From the NCBI GenBank assembly GCA_030754805.1, contig JASLZO010000046.1:1-7677 (forward strand): a stretch of 7,677 nucleotides of DNA, in the 5' to 3' direction. Position 1 is the first letter of the stretch; each line of letters opens with the position of its first letter. Positions 6,029 to 7,677 of this stretch are shown one piece after another. The stretch is from Dehalococcoidia bacterium (GTDB taxonomy: Bacteria; Chloroflexota; Dehalococcoidia; UBA6926). The position numbers and the translations under genes are program-made. Below the pieces are notes generated by a model. It was not told where the DNA came from, made no database searches, and worked only from the letters and a program-made list of their open reading frames with translations.

Positions 6029-6166
6029 ATGCCCAAACGCACTTACCAGCCGAAGGTCCGGCGTCGGAAGCGAGTCCACGGGTTTCGCCATCGCATGAGC
6101 GACCCGGGTGGTCGTAACGTGCTTGCGCGCCGGAGGGCAAAGGGGCGACACCGGCTGGCTCCCTAG
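6029..6166 (+). CDS. rpmH: Large ribosomal subunit protein bL34
   Basis: This 45-residue, very basic protein of the 50S subunit stabilises 23S rRNA. It starts MPKRTYQPKVRRRKRVHGFR and continues with HRMSDPGGRNVLARRRAKGR, ending in HRLAP. This is the canonical L34 pattern (KRTYQP..RKR.RVHGFR.RM....GR.VLARRR.KGR..L), and the length is the family norm of 44-47. One Pro is inserted after the initiator Met compared with the common MKRTYQP. The family match and the strong upstream -10 make it secure despite the small size. rnpA begins 10 bp downstream, the order conserved across bacteria. There is no Shine-Dalgarno upstream. Translation probably starts on a very short leader. Confidence 0.96.
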   Translation: MPKRTYQPKVRRRKRVHGFRHRMSDPGGRNVLARRRAKGRHRLAP

Positions 6167-6176
6167 GGCCGTCTGA

Positions 6177-6569
6177 ATGGGACTGCCGCCGCAGATGCGG
6201 CTGAAGCGCCACGCAGATTTCGTTGAAGTGGCGCAACAGGCAAAGGGGAGAGCGAACGGATTAGTGATCGTACGCTCGACACCCAACTCACTGGCGAGTT
6301 CCCGTTTTGGGTTCGCCGTCAGCAAGCGCGTGGGCGGAGCGGTGATTCGTAACCGGGTGAAGCGCCGGCTCCAGGAGACAGTTCGTCAGCTTTCAGTCCA
6401 GCCTGGATTCGACGTGGTCCTGATTGCTCGGCCGGCGGCGGCGGACTCATCGTTCGCGAGGTTGGCGGTTGCAGTGAGAGACGCTTTTTCGCGGGCGGGA
6501 ATGTTGAAGCAAAGCGGGGACGACCCCATTGGAGTGGAAGAAGCGAGGAGCACCGAGGCGTTGAGATGA
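6177..6569 (+). CDS. rnpA: Ribonuclease P protein component
   Basis: The 130-residue protein partner of the RNase P RNA ribozyme binds the 5' leader of pre-tRNAs and aids 5' maturation. Key features are the N-terminal MRLKRHADFVEV (7-18), the strand SRFGFAVSKRVGGAVIRNR and the RNA-binding RNR motif VIRNRVKRR (56-64, with R58-N59-R60), then DVVLIARPAA and a C-terminal helix. An acidic tail of about 20 residues follows the fold. The start is ATG 6177; an AGGG eight bases upstream is at best a weak Shine-Dalgarno, so coupling to rpmH translation is likely. The stop TGA overlaps the yidD ATG (ATGA at 6566-6569), a sign of tight coupling. Position between rpmH and yidD is the classic arrangement. 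Confidence 0.95.
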   Translation: MGLPPQMRLKRHADFVEVAQQAKGRANGLVIVRSTPNSLASSRFGFAVSKRVGGAVIRNRVKRRLQETVRQLSVQPGFDVVLIARPAAADSSFARLAVAVRDAFSRAGMLKQSGDDPIGVEEARSTEALR

Positions 6570-6778
6570 GAATCGTTGCCCTTGGAATCCTCCGCATGTA
6601 CAAACTCGTCCTATCGCCGTATGTGCTGTCCGCGTGTCGGTATACGCCGACGTGTTCCATCTATGCACGCCAGGCGATTGACCGACATGGTGGGATGCAA
6701 GGGGCTTGGCTCGCGATCAAGCGACTTGGGCGATGTCACCCACTTTCGCGCTCGGGGGGATACGATCCTGTTCCGTAG
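6566..6778 (+). CDS. yidD: Membrane protein insertion efficiency factor YidD
   Basis: The 70-residue, small membrane-associated protein assists YidC/Sec-dependent insertion of inner-membrane proteins. It shows the full family signature: an N-terminal amphipathic helix (IVALGILRMYKLVLSPYV), CRYTPTCSIYARQAIDRHG (24-42), then LAIKRLGRCHP and the C-terminal GGYDPVP. The three conserved cysteines (C24, C30, C57) are present, and length is normal. It overlaps the rnpA stop by four bases. GAGG at 6555-6558, seven bases before ATG, is a usable Shine-Dalgarno. yidC commonly follows, but here a beta-propeller lipoprotein begins about 10 bp later. Confidence 0.95.
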   Translation: MRIVALGILRMYKLVLSPYVLSACRYTPTCSIYARQAIDRHGGMQGAWLAIKRLGRCHPLSRSGGYDPVP

Positions 6779-6788
6779 AAACATACGG

Positions 6789-7677
6789 GTGCGCGGAGCA
6801 CCTGGGACACTACTCATTGGGCTCCTGGCCCTGCTGATCCTTGGTACCGGCTGCTCGGCGACAGGGCGTTTCTTCGGTACCACCACGTGGGCGAAGCCGC
6901 TTCTGATCGATGAGACGACGGTGGTGTTGGGGACGAAGAGTGGCGAGGTGATTGCGGTCTCCACCGCTGATGGCTCGGAACTGTGGAGCCTGCGGACGGA
7001 GGAAGGGCGGAACAGCGTCACGGCCGTGTTTGGCTCCCCGATCACCGATGGAACCTTTGTGTATGCCGGTGGATTCGGAGGTTCTCTGTACGCGATTCGT
7101 TTGAACACCGATCTGGGGTTAGGCGTCGTGGCCGGACAGGAAGCCTGGAGGTTCGCCGGTGACTCTGCCTTCGTGGGAGGGCCGGCGTTGGCCGGAAACC
7201 TCATTGTGATCGGGAGTGAGGACGGGACGCTGTATGGCGTCGAGCCTCCGACTGGCTCTGGCGTGACCGGGACCGTTCGATGGAGTTTCTCGACGGAAGG
7301 TGATATCTGGTCTACGCCCGCCATCGTCGATGGGTTGGCAATCGTGGGCACCTTGGACGGAGTGCTGCACGCGGTCTATGCGCAAGACGATCCGGTCACC
7401 GGTGGCCGAGCAGGCGAAGAAAAATGGCAGGTCACCACGGGTGCGGGTATCGGTGCCCGTCCGATTGTTGACGGCGATACGGTGTATTTCGGATCGTTCG
7501 ACACGAAGGTCTATGCCGTCGATGTCGATGACGGGTCACCGCGGTGGCTCGAACCATTCGAAACGGGCAACTGGATCTGGGCGGAACTGCTGCTGGACGG
7601 GGGCAGGCTCTACGTTCCTTCGTTGGACCACAATCTCTACGTGCTCGATGCGTTGAGCGGGACAGAGTTTCGCGACC
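6789..7677 (+). CDS. PQQ/BamB-like beta-propeller lipoprotein (3' end outside window)
   Basis: A plus-strand frame stays open to the right edge, giving 296 visible residues. From GTG 6789 the N-terminus is a lipoprotein-type signal: Arg2, hydrophobic TLLIGLLALLILG (7-19) and Cys22 in LGTGC. The -3 position is Gly rather than the usual Leu/Val, so the lipobox is imperfect. Beyond it are PQQ-like propeller repeats (pattern PxxxDGxVYxGxxDGxLYAxDxxTGxxxW) at about 40-66, 83-125, 130-170, 175-220, 223-258 and 262-296. Examples are VDGDTVYFGSFDTKVYAVD and GGRLYVPSLDHNLYVLDALSG. It is therefore probably an extracytoplasmic six- to eight-bladed propeller. BamB has this fold, but nothing here shows an outer-membrane BAM system. 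The frame is open upstream of 6789 into yidD; GTG is chosen because it gives a well-shaped signal peptide. No Shine-Dalgarno is visible. It starts 10 bp after the yidD stop, so it likely shares the rpmH transcript. Confidence 0.85.
   Translation, partial: MRGAPGTLLIGLLALLILGTGCSATGRFFGTTTWAKPLLIDETTVVLGTKSGEVIAVSTADGSELWSLRTEEGRNSVTAVFGSPITDGTFVYAGGFGGSLYAIRLNTDLGLGVVAGQEAWRFAGDSAFVGGPALAGNLIVIGSEDGTLYGVEPPTGSGVTGTVRWSFSTEGDIWSTPAIVDGLAIVGTLDGVLHAVYAQDDPVTGGRAGEEKWQVTTGAGIGARPIVDGDTVYFGSFDTKVYAVDVDDGSPRWLEPFETGNWIWAELLLDGGRLYVPSLDHNLYVLDALSGTEFRD

Noticed and set aside
5416..6042. 208-codon minus-strand open frame opposite rsmG and the rpmH promoter
   Set aside because: The plus-strand rsmG motifs are unambiguous, and this frame has no recognisable domain.
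6611..7351. 246-codon minus-strand open frame opposite yidD and the propeller lipoprotein
   Set aside because: It is low-complexity Ser/Pro/Thr/Arg-rich and antisense to yidD and to well-formed PQQ repeats, so it is a shadow frame.

Overview
The window is a GC-rich bacterial chromosome segment, densely coded on both strands, with no mobile element, CRISPR array or pseudogene that I can see. Two gene neighbourhoods meet here. The left half (1-4990) is metabolic or accessory. The right half (5073 to the end) is housekeeping. The taxon cannot be fixed without a search. Several traits fit a Chloroflexota lineage such as marine SAR202/Dehalococcoidia: tandem class III CoA-transferases, a PQQ-type propeller lipoprotein after yidD, sparse Shine-Dalgarno sites and a tRNA with encoded CCA. 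This assignment is an inference held at modest confidence.

Left half. On the minus strand a secreted or anchored regulator-type beta-propeller protein runs off the left edge (702 to 1). Upstream of it on the same strand is pcm, protein-L-isoaspartate O-methyltransferase (1494-796). A 120-bp divergent intergenic region with candidate promoters in both directions separates pcm from a plus-strand pair. The first gene of the pair is an 811-residue protein made of two fused class III (CaiB/BaiF) CoA-transferase domains (1615-4050). The second, 10 bp later, is a DUF2268/YjaZ-type HEXXH zinc metalloprotease (4061-4990). In the fused protein the C-terminal domain keeps the catalytic Asp (D581), while the N-terminal domain has lost it.

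Right half. A tRNA-Val(GAC) gene with an unusual C at position 33 is followed by rsmG (16S rRNA m7G methyltransferase) and then the conserved rpmH-rnpA-yidD cluster (bL34, the RNase P protein, and a membrane-insertion factor). A strong -10 element lies only 12 bp upstream of the rpmH start codon, so the transcript may be nearly leaderless. After yidD, where yidC commonly sits, there is instead a PQQ/BamB-like beta-propeller lipoprotein that runs off the right edge. No dnaA or DnaA-box cluster is seen, so the usual origin-proximal order is rearranged here.

Working together: rpmH, rnpA and yidD serve ribosome assembly, tRNA 5' maturation and membrane-protein insertion, and rsmG and tRNA-Val add to the translation theme. 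pcm is a protein-repair enzyme. The CoA-transferase/peptidase pair looks like a separate transcription unit of unknown substrate. The most interesting items are the half-degenerate tandem CoA-transferase, the C33 tRNA, the near-leaderless rpmH promoter, and the propeller lipoprotein in the yidC slot.
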